A stretch of DNA of 64,000 nt from Thelonectria olida (Eukaryota > Ascomycota > Sordariomycetes > Hypocreales > Nectriaceae): NCBI GenBank assembly GCA_020736575.1, contig JAGPYM010000001.1, forward strand, positions 2,790,001 through 2,854,000, written 5' to 3'. The notes under the pieces were generated by a model that was not told where the DNA came from, made no database searches, and saw only the letters and a list, made by a program, of their open reading frames with translations. Positions 47,975 through 61,194 of the stretch are shown here, piece by piece. The translations under genes and the position numbers were made by a program. The first letter of the stretch is position 1, and each line of letters starts with the position of its first letter.

Positions 47975-50900
47975 TTTTTCCCTCTGGAGCTCCTCGCCAT
48001 CATGGACAGTATCGCCATGGAAAAGGTAGACCGTTGCACGCTCATCATGATCAAGATTCTTGGAAGTCCCGGCGTGCTTTCCTGACTTCGCCCTCGACAG
48101 TTGTCTCATCGGTTGCGAAGTTGTCACCAACTTCCTCATCCGGTCAAGATGAGCCATCCCGCGTGCATCAATGACACGGCAATGAGGAGAAGATTCACAA
48201 AAGGAAGGCGAGACATTATGGCGCAATAGGAGTGAAGCTTTGCTGGCTCTCTTTCAACGAGGGCTGCACAAAAGTTCTCGCAGAATGCGGATACTGGGCG
48301 TGCAGTGAGTAGGGTCGTACGCTCAGATGAGGTCCATCAAGGACCTTTGAGAAGACGAGTGGCCTTGGCAATGCAACAAGGGGTTGGGCCAGCGCTTATA
48401 GGAAAGTACAAGTCATTGTACAAAGAAACAGAGACCGGCGGGACTCAATTTGTGGACGAATCGTCGTGGAGGATAGGGAGCTAGGATGCTCCCATGCAAT
48501 GGGATGGGTTGAAGGCCAACCAAGTAGTTAGAAGAGGCCATGCTCGCTCTTTCTCTCCAGTCAGTATCAACACGAGTTTTTCATGTAACAGAAGATGGTC
48601 CAGAACAGTCCTCACGCACCTTGAAGAGCCGGCGGTTGTGACCCCATCAACAACTGCGGAGGAAGGACAGCAGTGCCTGAGAGATGGAATACCGGCGATT
48701 GGATAGCGGATCCGGATAGTCTACCGTTCGGAGTTTCGGATAGAGGCTAGAATTGATGCATAAAGCCAAGCTTGTTGTGGGCCTGATTTCATGGGTAATT
48801 CGAGCTACCTAGCGAAGGCGATACCCTCCCAGTTGAGGGGACCTGGAAACCTATTGGCACAGCTACCCTCCCAAGTAGGTATACTGAACGAAATAGCATA
48901 GGAGCTCGCCAGGGACTAGGGAGATAGTGTGGCAGCGAGTCGGCCGGGGCCGGTTCCACATCATATTGTAACTCCAGGCTTCCTGGTTGTGGCAATGTGA
49001 ACTTCCTGTTTAGGACATGGAGGCCGTCTTGCGTGCCCATATAGGCTTGAGGAGGGATTGCCGTGGAACAACAAGAAGCCAGTGCCGGGTCATAGGGAAT
49101 ACGCCATTAAGATGGAGAAACAAGCCATATCCCAGCTACACATGGCTGGTCGACCTTGACTCCCAGAGCGACTTGACAAAGGTGACGGGATCGCCGGTTT
49201 GTTGTTGGAAGATGGAGTGTTGAACCTAGCACGTGACTCAAACACGGGAATGCAAGCAAAGAGGAAAATGCTTCTTTGATCTAGAAGGGCAGGCTCAACC
49301 CTGGATGTTTCCGTGATCAAGGTCTTGGTGTTGAGACTTGGAAGTTGGAAGGCGCAAGTGGAGAACTGGCCGAGAGATCAATGATGATCCTAGTGGACCC
49401 GTACCCAGAGGCAAGCAAGCCATGCACTAAGATAAGCGTGTTTGGGCATTCCACCGCCTAAAAGTTAGTGGATCCCCGCTATATTGTCCGGGATTCCAGC
49501 GACTGCCGTTGCGCCTCCCGCTCCCGGCCCTCTCTAGGTTGGCCGGGCTTTTGCATGTGCTTGTCTGCCGATCCTTCCTTCCCTGCTAGCCAACACCTCA
49601 ACCTCGTTCGGAAATGTCCCCTCCACTGCATCTTCACCTTCAATCCTGCATCCAATCCTGCATACTTGGCTCATGCCATCCCAACCCAACTTGGTAAGCG
49701 AGGGAGCCTTATCAGCTGCAGTCCCTTGACACAAAAGTTCGTCCAGTCTCTTCTCTTGGCCTATTGCCTTATCGTCCCAGGAACTCGAGCCATCTTCCCT
49801 ATTGGGCAATACGCGGGATGAGTGTCGGAACGCACGCAATTCTACCCCCCACATCCCATCGCAACAAGACCTCTCTATGGGTTGAGGAGGCCTTTTGACT
49901 GCTACGGCTGTCAGGAGATCTGTCGGCTAGTGCCATCCGCCTTTCGTGATTCTAAAATCCCCCAGCTGACCTTATCATTGGCTATTCCTCAACCTTGGCT
50001 AGGACTGTTGACGCCTTACTTCAACCCCCTCACCAATACTCCGAGTGTACGCCGCATCTCTGCCTCGGCCCGCCCATTACCCCTTGGATCTGACCTGGTG
50101 TCGTGGTAGAATCCTCACTGCTGGCAAGCTCCGTTTCTTGAGGGCGAACTGCTCATTGGATTGCCTCTCCCCGTCGCTCTACCTGTTGCACCATCAATCT
50201 CCGGTCCCTGAACACGTACTCAACTCAAAACGTCCGGGATATTTGCTGACGTCCTACCATTCGAGGGCACAATATCCTCAATAGCCGACAGCGAGTAATA
50301 CGCATTGGCGGCTGAACCGGAACAAGAGTTCTATGAACCATCACCATTTCGGAACTTTCTTACGCTATAGGCAGTTGCAAAGTCGGAGAGTATGTGGCTA
50401 GAATTTGGATAGCTTGCTCCATTGGCGTCACCTGGACGCTCATCTTCCTAACGGATCAACGGGTGCAGGGGTTCACACCACCGCGGGATCGATCGGGCGT
50501 GGACTCGACGGTCACGTCCATTGCCCTAGTTCAGGCACTGGTTTCTGAGGAACGCCGTTTGGATGAGGCCCTGATCATAGCGATTGGCCCGACAAAAGTT
50601 CATGCAACTGAAATGCTAGTTCGCGGCTTTCTTTCCCAGACCGTTTTCATCTAGGATACCTAGGCAACATCTCGTGTTGGAAGAGCAACAACTCTTGTCC
50701 GCAGAACGCAATGAGTATGGTTCATGAGGTCACCGAATTCACTGAATACACCTATGGAGCCTCGTATGGCGACCAATCTTCGACGGAGTCCATGCGGGGC
50801 CGTTCAATGCAAGGACAGCAAGGAATCAAAGTCCTACTACGTTCACCAGTGGGCAACGGCGCCTTGGCGGCTGAAGGCCTGCTGCCAGCTTGTGTTCTTG

Positions 50901-51660
50901 GCTACATATTTTGTGATGGCCGCCGCTGGCACAACCACCGCATCACCACAACCTCCTCGCTCCAGCCTAGTCGAAGAAAGGCAACTACAGATTTGAGCGA
51001 CCCATCAATTTAAGGTTGTTCAACAGTGGCAACGATCTTCATGCGCTAGGATAACGCGCACCATCCTCGTGCCTCCTCCTAACCAATCGTTCGAGTCAGC
51101 GACCTTCCATGGTTCTACATTCCTTCCGTCCTACCCAACCGCTGTTCTAACCAAACCTCATCCGCCAGGGGTGAAGAACCACCTGACACGGCAGTCATAT
51201 ACACGACTCGGAACCGCTTGTTGTGGGTGTCCAACTCAACAGAGACGCCGTGTGCCTGCAGCATGTACAGAACATGGAAGCTGCTTCCACAAGTTTGCGA
51301 ATACAACGAGCTCGCTCACGGAGATGAACATACGATATGGCCTCCCTAGGCCTTAGACCCAACTAAGAAAATGTAATATTGGGTTGGCTTGGGGGTGCTG
51401 TGATGATTCTGGGGTCTGTGTCGACTCCTGTGTGTACGGAACTTTGTCAAGGCGCTTCAGCTTGATCACGGTGTGAGTGGATTATCCCTATGGACTCCGT
51501 CTTCAATGGGTAGGTCTAATCGGATGAACTTCAACCGCCTATTCCGTTCTGTCAAGTACAAACACCATGCAATGGAGTACCCAGTCCATCCTGTCATTCC
51601 TTGGCTGATCTGTCAAGTCTCGTAGACTTCGAAGACAGCGCCCCTTTCCCACAAGCAACT
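47975..51660. other. 3.7-kb non-coding region upstream of the protease
   Basis: No recognisable gene; the largest frames (about 117 codons) carry no motif. The left end is the protease promoter and the right end adjoins the beta-mannosidase 3' flank. A large upstream region is consistent with complex nitrogen, carbon and pH control of such proteases, but I did not find a convincing site cluster. Confidence 0.5.
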
Positions 51661-54288
51661 TCAGCTCAACATTCCCAGATACTGTGTCGTAATGACAGTC
51701 TTATCTTTTGCACCCTTCACACCAACTCGGACTACTTCACCAGGTACGATGTCAATCAGATTATCATCAAACCTGACTTCATCATCTTCGCACTCCAGCG
51801 CAACGCCCTTGACAGGCACTTCTGCGCTGATCTGTACCGACTTACCGTCGTCAACAACCTCAGCCTTCAGCGATTTGGGCTTTTGGAGGTGTAGATACTT
51901 GAGGGGCTCTGGCCAGTTGACATAGCGGGCGATCTGCTTCCCATCTTGGTACAGATAAGCAGCAACCACGGTGCGAGCTTCGAGGCCAACGTTCTTAGTT
52001 TCTACCGGGACGTCGAGCGAAGCAATTTCGGTAGAGCGATTTCCCTTCAGAAGCAGGGACTCTGAGACAGTCTGAGAAAACGTCTCTTTTCCGGTTTCGA
52101 CATCCCAAGCTTTGACGACGCAGTCTGCGGTAATGTCGTCTAGCTTCAAGTTGCTGCCCCAGATCTCTATCTGCACTTTGGTGTCGATGTGGACGCGGGT
52201 ATATTTGTCTTTGGGGTGGTTGTGCTCCCGGCGTGTGATGCCAATGGAGATGGGTGCCATTTCTCGCTTCACGGTAAAGTACGCATGCTTTGGGCGAAGG
52301 TAATAGTCACAAATAGCCCAAGACGTGACTGGCCAGCAGTCGTTGATTTGCCAGACAAGAGCGCCGCCGCAATATTCCTTGCCCGGGCCCCGCCACTCAC
52401 GCTTCCAGAGTCTATAAGCGGATGCGAGACACTCTGCCTGCATGAGCTGGGTGCAATAAATGAAGTGTTCTAAGGGATCAGGAGCGTATCGGAAATTTTC
52501 AACAAGGTAAAGCGCTATACGACGTTCATGGCCATCTGCCTTGTTGTGAAAGTCGACAGTTGACGACTGAGGGAAACGATCTGGGTCATCCTTGCCCAAT
52601 GGCAGGTAGGCATCAATAGTCTTGATGTTTGGGAAAGCCTCCATGCCAAACTCGGAGACGAAGCGACCGACGAGCTTGTCAAAGTTCTGATACTTTTCTT
52701 GAGAACCATGCCAAACATTCCACTGGTGGATGTCTCCCACAGTGGGATCGGTCGTCTGCTTGCCGCCCCAAGGACTACCAAAGTGATAGGTGGTGTCGGG
52801 AATAAGCTCCTTGCACACGTCTGCGAGGACCTTTTCGTAGATGTAGCGGGCGGGGAAGTCTGTCTTCAGCCAGCTCTCGGCGTCCTTGTTGTCGAAGTCG
52901 TAGGTGAGGTTGCTGCTCTCGGCCACCTGGTAATCTTCGTTGTTTCCGGCCCAGATTGCGATGCTGGGATGATGGCGCAGGAGCTTGACATTCTCCCTAG
53001 CCTCGCGGTCGATGGACTTGAGAAGTTCTGGCCAGCAAGGGTAGTTTCCGCAGCCGAACATGAAGTCTTGCCAGACAAGGATTCCAAGCTCGTCGCATGC
53101 ATCATAGAAGGCCTCTTCTTCGTAGATGCCACCACCCCAGACCCTGATCATGAACTGATTCCCATCAGCAACCAGCTTTACCCAGTCGTGGTATCGCTGC
53201 TTGGAGATGCGGGGGAGGAGGTTGTCTGCGGGAATCCAGTCGCTTCCACCACAAAAGACGGGAACGTTATTGACCTCGAAGAAGAATGTCGTGCCTGGTT
53301 GACCATCAAGAGGCCTCTGGACGAGCTCAAGCTTGCGAAGACCAATCCTCTTTGACACAGAGTCAACCTCGTCGCCCCCAGCCAGAAGAGTGGCCTTGAT
53401 AGTGTAAAGAGGCTGCTTGCCGTAGCGAATGGGATACCAGAGCTCGGGTTTCTGGATTTCAAATGTCGACTGCGCACTGCCGTCTTGGACATGTCCGGTT
53501 TGAGATGCAACATGTTTCCCGTCAAGGGACAGATCAAACCGAACGCTGGATGGCTTTCCTTCTGTTGTGGCATGGGCCACTACTTTGGCGCTTTCGAGAG
53601 ACTTTTCTACAGTGTTCTCGGTATAGAGGTCTGAAATGCGAGATTCGTATACCTCAAGGTTGATGGGCCTCCAAGGGCCGCACGTCATGAGAGTAGGGCC
53701 CCAGTCCCAGCCCTGGAGAAGACGTTAGCTATTGAGAAATGTTTCCTATACGGACTTCGTTTGGCGTCTTACCCAGTGATACTGAGCCTTTCTTACAGCC
53801 AGCCTTGAACTGTCTCCATTCCAGCAAATGTAGTTGTGGTCTGCGTGCTCCTCGACCAGCTTCCAGCCTCTCAAATAAGCGCTATCGAAGGTAATGACCA
53901 GCTCATTGTCACTGCCTTTCTCCTTCAACGCTTTGGTAACTTCCACACGGTCCGGGGTAAACATGTTCTCTGTCTCGAGGATAGTTTGTCCGTTTAGCTG
54001 GACCGTGGCGAAGGTATCGAGGCCATCAAAGGCCAAGACGGCCTTGGCGCCATCCGGCACGTCGGGGCTGGCAAAGGTCGTCTTGTAGACCCAGGCCACC
54101 TCGCCGATCCATTGGACTTGGAGTTCGTTTTTGCCGATGAAGGGATCGGGGATTTTCTTGTGGTGCAGCAGGTCGAGATGGACGTTTGTGGGGAATTGGG
54201 CGACGGGTAAGTAGGAGCTGTCTTGGTGGGAGGATTGTTTGAAGTGCCAGTTCTTGTCGATGGCGGTGACGCTGCGGGGAGAAGCCAT
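51661..54288 (-). CDS. mndB: Beta-mannosidase, glycoside hydrolase family 2 (intracellular type)
   Basis: Releases terminal beta-1,4-mannose from manno-oligosaccharides. Two exons, 54288-53773 and 53712-51661, with a 60-nt intron (GTAAGA...TCCAG), encode 855 residues, matching the beta-mannosidase B group. There is no signal peptide, so it is likely intracellular, acting on imported oligosaccharides. The N-terminal jelly-roll domain has WVYKTTFASPDVPDG and LAFDGLDTFATVQLNG; the junction gives QYHWGWDWGPTLMTCGPWRP, characteristic of the family. The barrel domain has RVWGGGIYEEEAFYDACDEL, the acid/base Glu in AIWAGNNEDYQ, and the nucleophile Glu in FVSEFGMEAFPN. A beta-sandwich closes the protein. 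The frame is open 106 codons upstream of the chosen ATG but that part is Ser/Pro/Arg-rich UTR-like sequence. Confidence 0.95.
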
Positions 54289-55296
54289 AATGAGTTGACG
54301 AGGGTGAGAGATAGAGGGAGAGGTATGTTGTTGAAGAGCTCTTGGGGTGGTGATTGGATTGAGAGGGACAGGTGAACCCCGCGATGCAGTTGGGCAATGG
54401 GAATGAGGGGTTGGTTGCTCCTGCCGTGTCTTGTTCAGTGCAGAGGAAGCAAAGCGCAAGATGGACCGGTTCAAGCAAGAGTCGCCATTTTCATGTTCAG
54501 GTCTTCCATTAATGGGGGGATACTCTCGACCTCCCTTTATATAGAATTCGTCGACATTAGACTCGATGTTTCTCCACCGACGTCTTCCGACTCTCGACGG
54601 CAGCATCGCACCGTCGATCCGACGCCAATGTGGGACAAGACATGGTCAGCATGGCCATGCTTGTTGCTTTCTTTGCAGGCATCGGCATCATCTCGTGCGA
54701 GGTCGGTGTCGGACATGCGCCCATCCATACATGCACGATTCCGCATTTGCTCATCCGCACCCTCGGAGGGAGACGCTCCGTCGCCGAATGCGGCTGCGCG
54801 AGGGAGCCTCACATCATGACCACATTTGTCATGTTTCCATTATTGTTTGATCCGTTCCAGTGAGAATACATATTGGTCATATACGAAATAATCCTACCCA
54901 CTGTTAATCGGACTTCGGTCCATCACATTACGCACGCAACGATAGGTACAAACATGACACGAGCTCGAGGCCCGCTTCAGCGAGCGTTATTATGTACCTG
55001 GCTCGAACTTGTGAATATATACCTGCCGAGCAGCTGAGTAAACAAGAAGCAGAAGATAATAAAAACCCAAGCAAGTCTCGGAATCCGCCCAACTCACACA
55101 GTCGTCAGCCATCCCCAACGCCCTAGACGCTTCAAGAACGAATGCTTCCAAGCAATATCCCTAAACACTGTACAGCCAACGCACGCATCCCAAGTGTCCA
55201 TCATAGAGACTCCGTCCCAGGTCCCTTTTAGCTCCAGGCCATAAACGAGAGAAGAGAAAGTATAGAAAACGAAGAAGAGGGAAATGAATAAAATCG
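54289..55296. other. Beta-mannosidase promoter and Rab gene 3' flank
   Basis: No gene recognised. The region next to the mannosidase ATG is the probable 5' UTR; a TATA-like TATATAAAG is on the minus strand at about 54534-54544, some 250 bp upstream of the ATG. Confidence 0.5.
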
Positions 55297-56400
<1,104 letters not shown>

Positions 56401-57860
56401 GCTCCCCAACTCCTGTCCTCTGGTGTCAGCGATGCTGCGTATGGCTTCGTCGGGCGTCTCCTTTGGCAGGCGTACTTGTTCGCGGGCCGTCCCCGAGCTG
56501 TCCTCGCTCGCGCCGGACGACCCTCTTGGTCTCGTCATTGCGGGCGTCGGGGTGGTCGCAGAGGGTCAACGGAGGATCGTGGATCGAGAATTCGAACAAG
56601 TCGTCGGTAGTATGAGTATTCGGAAGATGCGGTCGAGGAGAACGAAAGATTTCGAGGGAGAAGAGGCAAAAAAAAACAAAAGTGATGCCTTATCGGGACA
56701 TTATTTGTGGTTCAGTTTGCGATTTTGGTAAGATCAAATGCGAATGGCAGCGTTGGGAGGCCTGACGACACTGGAAGTGACAGGGGACCCACCCCCTGTA
56801 ATCGCCTACCATGACGACCAACCACGTTGGAGGCTCGCCCGTCGTTCAAGCAAGATGACGTGAGGCCATGCTGGAGGTGCCAGGGCATTCATGTGGGAGT
56901 GATGGGGGGATTGAGGAAGGAGGAGGGAATCACATTCATATTCCTTGGCCATATATTTCCCAATGACGCCCTGATTCCAACAGTGAACAAAGCGGCCATC
57001 CATATTTACTGATTGTGAGGAATTCGAAACCCGGACACGGAATAGGCAATTACGAAGTGCAAACCTGCAAGAGGTGGGAAAAGGCCCTAGATCGGACCTG
57101 GTTTCTGGCATTCTTCAGTTTGACTCGCTCTCTACTCCTCTGCCTTATCACCACCTTCATGTATGGTTCGGCAATCTACTCTTCCAAGACCCGACCCGAT
57201 GCGTCAAGTTTCGACTCCTTCCTTTATCGAAATCCTTATCTTGCCCTGTTAGACTCAACAAGGGGCTTTACCTTTAGTTTCGATGAGTTGGCGCATGAAG
57301 CATTATCTCGAACTTCAATACTATCAGACAGCTCTGAAACCGGAATATCTGCACAAACAATGGCATGTCTGCTTCCGACACGTGATATGCTTGATAATGC
57401 TTACCAACCCTCAGTAGTAGTGTATGCAACCAACTTAAGTGAAATGTGCGATGCTGGCTCTCGCATAATATTCGTTTATGCGTTGACATCATCCACGTTT
57501 CGATCTACACGGACGCACGAGAGTTGGTTTGCGCTTGTCCCAGTTCCCACGTCTTTGGGGATCGCTATGGCTTGCATATCATAGTACCAGACCACGTGCA
57601 TTGCGAAAGCGATCAGCAAAAGTCTATTTGAACTTCTGATGAATCTGCATATATTCCCGAAATTTGTGTGAAATGTGTTGATAGTGTAAATGATGCTGGC
57701 GTTGTTGACTTGGAGCCGGTTGCCGAAAACGTGCCTCGGCGACATGATCACCAACCCCACGTTTTCCTCTCACCTCATCTTCACCCCTTGAGTGCATCTA
57801 CCACAACATTCATATCACGATATTCTAATTAATCCAGACTCACACGCAAGGTTCCCGATA
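56401..57860. other. Spacer between Rab and SDR genes
   Basis: Head-to-head spacer. A 189-codon plus-strand frame (57015-57584) starts with an ATG but has no motif, no signal peptide at its start and no splice continuation; I do not call it. The final bases before the SDR are its promoter. Confidence 0.5.
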
Positions 57861-58772
57861 ATGAAGATTGAAGGCCGCACTTTTATCGTCTCAGGCGGGT
57901 GAGTCGTCGTCACATTGTTCCTTCACCATCACCCACTATCACATGCTGACTTTGACCAACAGCGCGTCTGGTCTTGGAAAGGCCTGCTGCGAAGAAATTT
58001 GCAAAAATGGCGGCAACGCTGCCGTGTTTGACCTGAACGAAGAGAGCGGACAAGAAGCCGTTAAGGAGCTGGGCTCGTCAGCCCGCTTCTTTACGTGCAA
58101 TGTGCTGGAGACGGAGAGCATCAGCAGCGCCGTCCAGGCCGCTGCGGAATGGAGCAAGCAGACCAACAAGCCTTTCGGAGGCGTCATCCCAGCTGCCGGA
58201 GTATCAACGCCGGCAACGGTATGTTCTTTATATACATGGCATCAATTGATGGCGAGCTAATACGACATCTGTCCTAGATGCTTGACCGCCATGGCAAAGC
58301 CTTCGACCTCGACAACTTCGACTTTGTCATCAACGTCAACCTCCGCGGCACCATCGACCTCGTCCGCCAGACGCTCGAGCATCTCGCCAAAGTCGAACCC
58401 GCCGGCCCCGACGGCGAGCGAGGCGTCATCGTCATGGTGGCATCCTCAGCTGCCTTCGACGGGCAAAAGGGCCAGGTGTCGTACTCGGCGAGCAAGGGCG
58501 CCGTGGCTGCCATGACTCTGCCCATGGCACGGGATCTCGCGCGCTTTGGTGTGCGTGTCGTGACGATTGCGCCCAGCCTCTTCGAGAGCCGCATGACGAG
58601 CGTGATGCCGGACAAGGTGAGGAAGAGTCTGGAGGGTGCCATGGAATTCCCCAAACGCGCGGGTCAGCCGGTCGAGTTTGCGCAGCTGGTGAGGCAGGGA
58701 ATTGAGAATGTCATGTTGAATGGGGTAGTCATCAGGTTGGATGGTGCAATGAGGATGCCGAGCAAGATGTGA
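57861..58772 (+). CDS. Short-chain dehydrogenase, 3-hydroxyacyl-CoA dehydrogenase (HSD10)-like, PTS1 end
   Basis: NAD(P)-dependent oxidoreductase of the classical SDR family. Three exons, 57861-57898, 57963-58218 and 58278-58772, give 262 residues. The cofactor loop is formed across intron 1: SGG joined to ASGLGKA, giving the GxxxGxG pattern, followed by DLNEESGQE. The NAG-like region is IPAAGVSTPAT; the catalytic Ser is in VMVASSAAFDG and the YxxxK pair in VSYSASKGAV. The helical block FGVRVVTIAPSLFESRM resembles human HSD17B10 and fungal 3-hydroxyacyl-CoA dehydrogenase type II. The protein ends MPSKM; SKM is a strong peroxisomal PTS1 signal, which suggests a role in peroxisomal beta-oxidation. 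Substrate is inferred from resemblance. Confidence 0.92.
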
Positions 58773-59275
58773 TTTGTGATTGTACAGTTTTCGCATGTAT
58801 CGCCTAAAATATGTATCCCTGGTCGATTTGTTTGGTGTGTTGTATCAGGTATGAGACTTCATATGATCAAAACAGTGATACTGATCGTTGTGCGCCGGGA
58901 TCGGCCTCGTCAGAATAGAGAGCAGCGCGGGAACTAACAAGTCGGCTATTTGCCTCGGCTAGACCTTCAACTTGGAGTGGAAGCGATTGGTCATCACCCC
59001 TCGCTCCATAGTTGGAGGATCGTCATGGCGGTTGAGACCTCATCCGCCCTTCGGAATATAGCTGGCAGTTGCAAACTCCAATTGCTTCAAACTGAACGTT
59101 TTCACTCTTGCACAGTGTAAGCTATCGGATCCTGTTCTCATCAGCTACTGTGCTCGCTCAGGATAACCATTTATCCCAGACCCAGTGTCGTCTCCTCAAG
59201 CTCAGAATACCTACCCAACCTCGCATTACCTACTCGATATTCGTACTATCCCGTGCCTTCACCACCACTCACGCC
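58773..59275. other. Spacer between SDR and hydroxyacid dehydrogenase
   Basis: Non-coding; contains the promoter and 5' UTR of the downstream gene on the same strand. No other feature seen. Confidence 0.5.
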
Positions 59276-60405
59276 ATGGCGCCCATCAAAGTTGCAATCC
59301 TCGATGACTATCAGGGTTTCGCCGACCCTCACTTTGACAAATTAGACGCGGACAAGTACGAGGTCACGTCGCTGAAGGACACTCTGCTGCCGTACAACCA
59401 CCCGGATACTCCTCGATCCGTCAAGGATGCCCTGGTGAGCCGCCTCGAGCCCTTCGAGATCATCTGTACGTCTGAATCCTACAACATGTTGTTTTAGAAA
59501 CAAGGAGCTCAAGAAACGCAGGCTGCATGCGCGAGAGGACTCCCTTCCCAGCGGAGCTTATCGTCCGCCTGCCTGCCCTCAAGCTGTTCCTCTCCACGAG
59601 CCTGCGCAACAAGGCCCTGGACCTGGACGCCTTCGCAGCGCGAGGGATCCCGGTCGCCGGCACTGTAGACAAGAACCGCAAGACGGCCGGCACAGACAGC
59701 ACCACGCAGCACTGTGTCACATTGATTCTGGCCCTCGCTCGGGGCGTTGCGCGGGATGACGCGGCGATCAAAGAGGGCCTGTGGCAGACATCGTTTGCCA
59801 CGGGGCTCGGCGGCAAGACCTTGGGTATTGTCGGGCTGGGACGTTTGGGTGCCAACGTCGCCAGGATCATGAAGACTGCGTTTGGCATGAAGGTCATCGC
59901 GTGGAGCACCAACCTCACGCAAGATGCGGCCGACGAGAAGGCGACGGAGCTCGGGTTACCCGTTGTGGACGCAGACGGGGGCAAGACGTTCAGGGCCGTC
60001 AGTCGGGACGAACTCTTTGGGACGGCGGACGTCGTCTCCCTCCACGTCGTCCTCTCGGACAGGTCGCGGGGGCTCGTGTCGGCGACAGACCTCCAGCAGA
60101 TGAAGAAGTCGGCCTTCCTCGTCAACACGTCTCGCGGCCCTCTCATCGTGGAGAGAGACCTGCTCGACCACCTCAAGGCAGGACAAATCCGGGGTGCGGC
60201 ACTTGACGTCTTCGACCTCGAGCCCCTCCCGGCCGAGAGCGAGTGGAGGAGCAGGAACTGGGGCAAGGACGGGTCGAGTCAGGTCCTGCTGACTCCTCAC
60301 ATGGGATACGTGGAGGAGGCCACGCTCGGATCGTGGTACGAACAACAGGTGGCCAACATTGAGCGTTGGGCGGCGGGAGAGCCGTTGGAGGTTCCTCTCG
60401 CCTAG
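59276..60405 (+). CDS. D-isomer-specific 2-hydroxyacid dehydrogenase
   Basis: NAD(P)-dependent reduction of a 2-keto acid to the D-2-hydroxy acid, or the reverse; substrate unknown. Two exons, 59276-59465 and 59522-60405, with a 56-nt intron (GTACGT...CGCAG), encode 357 residues, the usual length. N-terminal catalytic part: MAPIKVAILDDYQG and, after the intron, MRERTPFP. The NAD-binding fold is LGIVGLGRLGANVARI (GxGxxG). The catalytic set is visible: Arg in NTSRGPLIVER, Glu in DVFDLEPLPAE, His in LTPHMGYVEEAT. The ATG was chosen for its good context and the immediate family-like start; the frame upstream (to 59108) looks like UTR. The neighbouring SDR is on the same strand but I see no evidence of a shared pathway. 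Confidence 0.93.
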
Positions 60406-61176
60406 GTCTAGGTCCTGAATTATTGTCCCGACTATTGGATGGCCATCCATGGATGGCTGCTTATCGTATCCTATCTCAGCCCCCTGCACGCTGCGGTCCG
60501 ACCCGACTCTATCGATACCTACCTACCTATGTATGTACCTAGGATTCCATGTAGTTAGTAACTAGGTACCTACCTAGTATGCGCGCAGCTTGCAAAACCG
60601 GGAATAGCATCGTTCCTTGTTCTCGCTGCGGTTCATCCAGTCTTGGCCCTCGCTGGGCCTTGTTTTCCTCACAAAGGCCTCAAACCTGCAGCACTCAGTC
60701 CTAAACACTTCTCGAGGCTGGCTTTCTTTTTTGGTCATCTGAGGCGGTCCCCGCATGCATCGCTCTTCTCCGGCCGAAACTAGCGTTGAGTCGAGATCTC
60801 TCACGGTCAGCTCGCGTGCAGGCGTTGCAGTCGAATCAAATCCGCCACGCATCCCAAATCAGTTTGTAACGCGCGCGCAGTCGGTAAGTGGACTCGAAGG
60901 CCTTTTCACCGAGGAGAGACCCTTGGGGATTGGGATGTCCCCAGACAACACAGACAACAACTTCCAGAAGCACGCTCTCGCAGCGCGACAACGGTTTGAT
61001 CGACACTGGTGCATGGGCAGGATCCCATGTCCGAGGCGAATGCAGATGGCGACGATCTCTCTCCACAAACGTCTTTTTTTTTTCTTTCACGAGATGTTTC
61101 CCCCCTGAGCTATTGCAGACGAAACGTCCAGAGCCCACTCACGCTCTCGAATCCTTCGACACGAACAACACGCACA

Positions 61177-61194
61177 ACACACACACACACACAC
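61177..61194. repeat. AC microsatellite
   Basis: Nine perfect AC units. Simple repeat in non-coding sequence. Confidence 0.9.

Noticed and set aside
57015..57584. 189-codon plus-strand frame between the Rab and SDR genes
   Set aside because: Starts with ATG but lacks any motif; the composition drifts and there is no supporting promoter. It might be a lineage-specific gene, but sequence alone does not support it.
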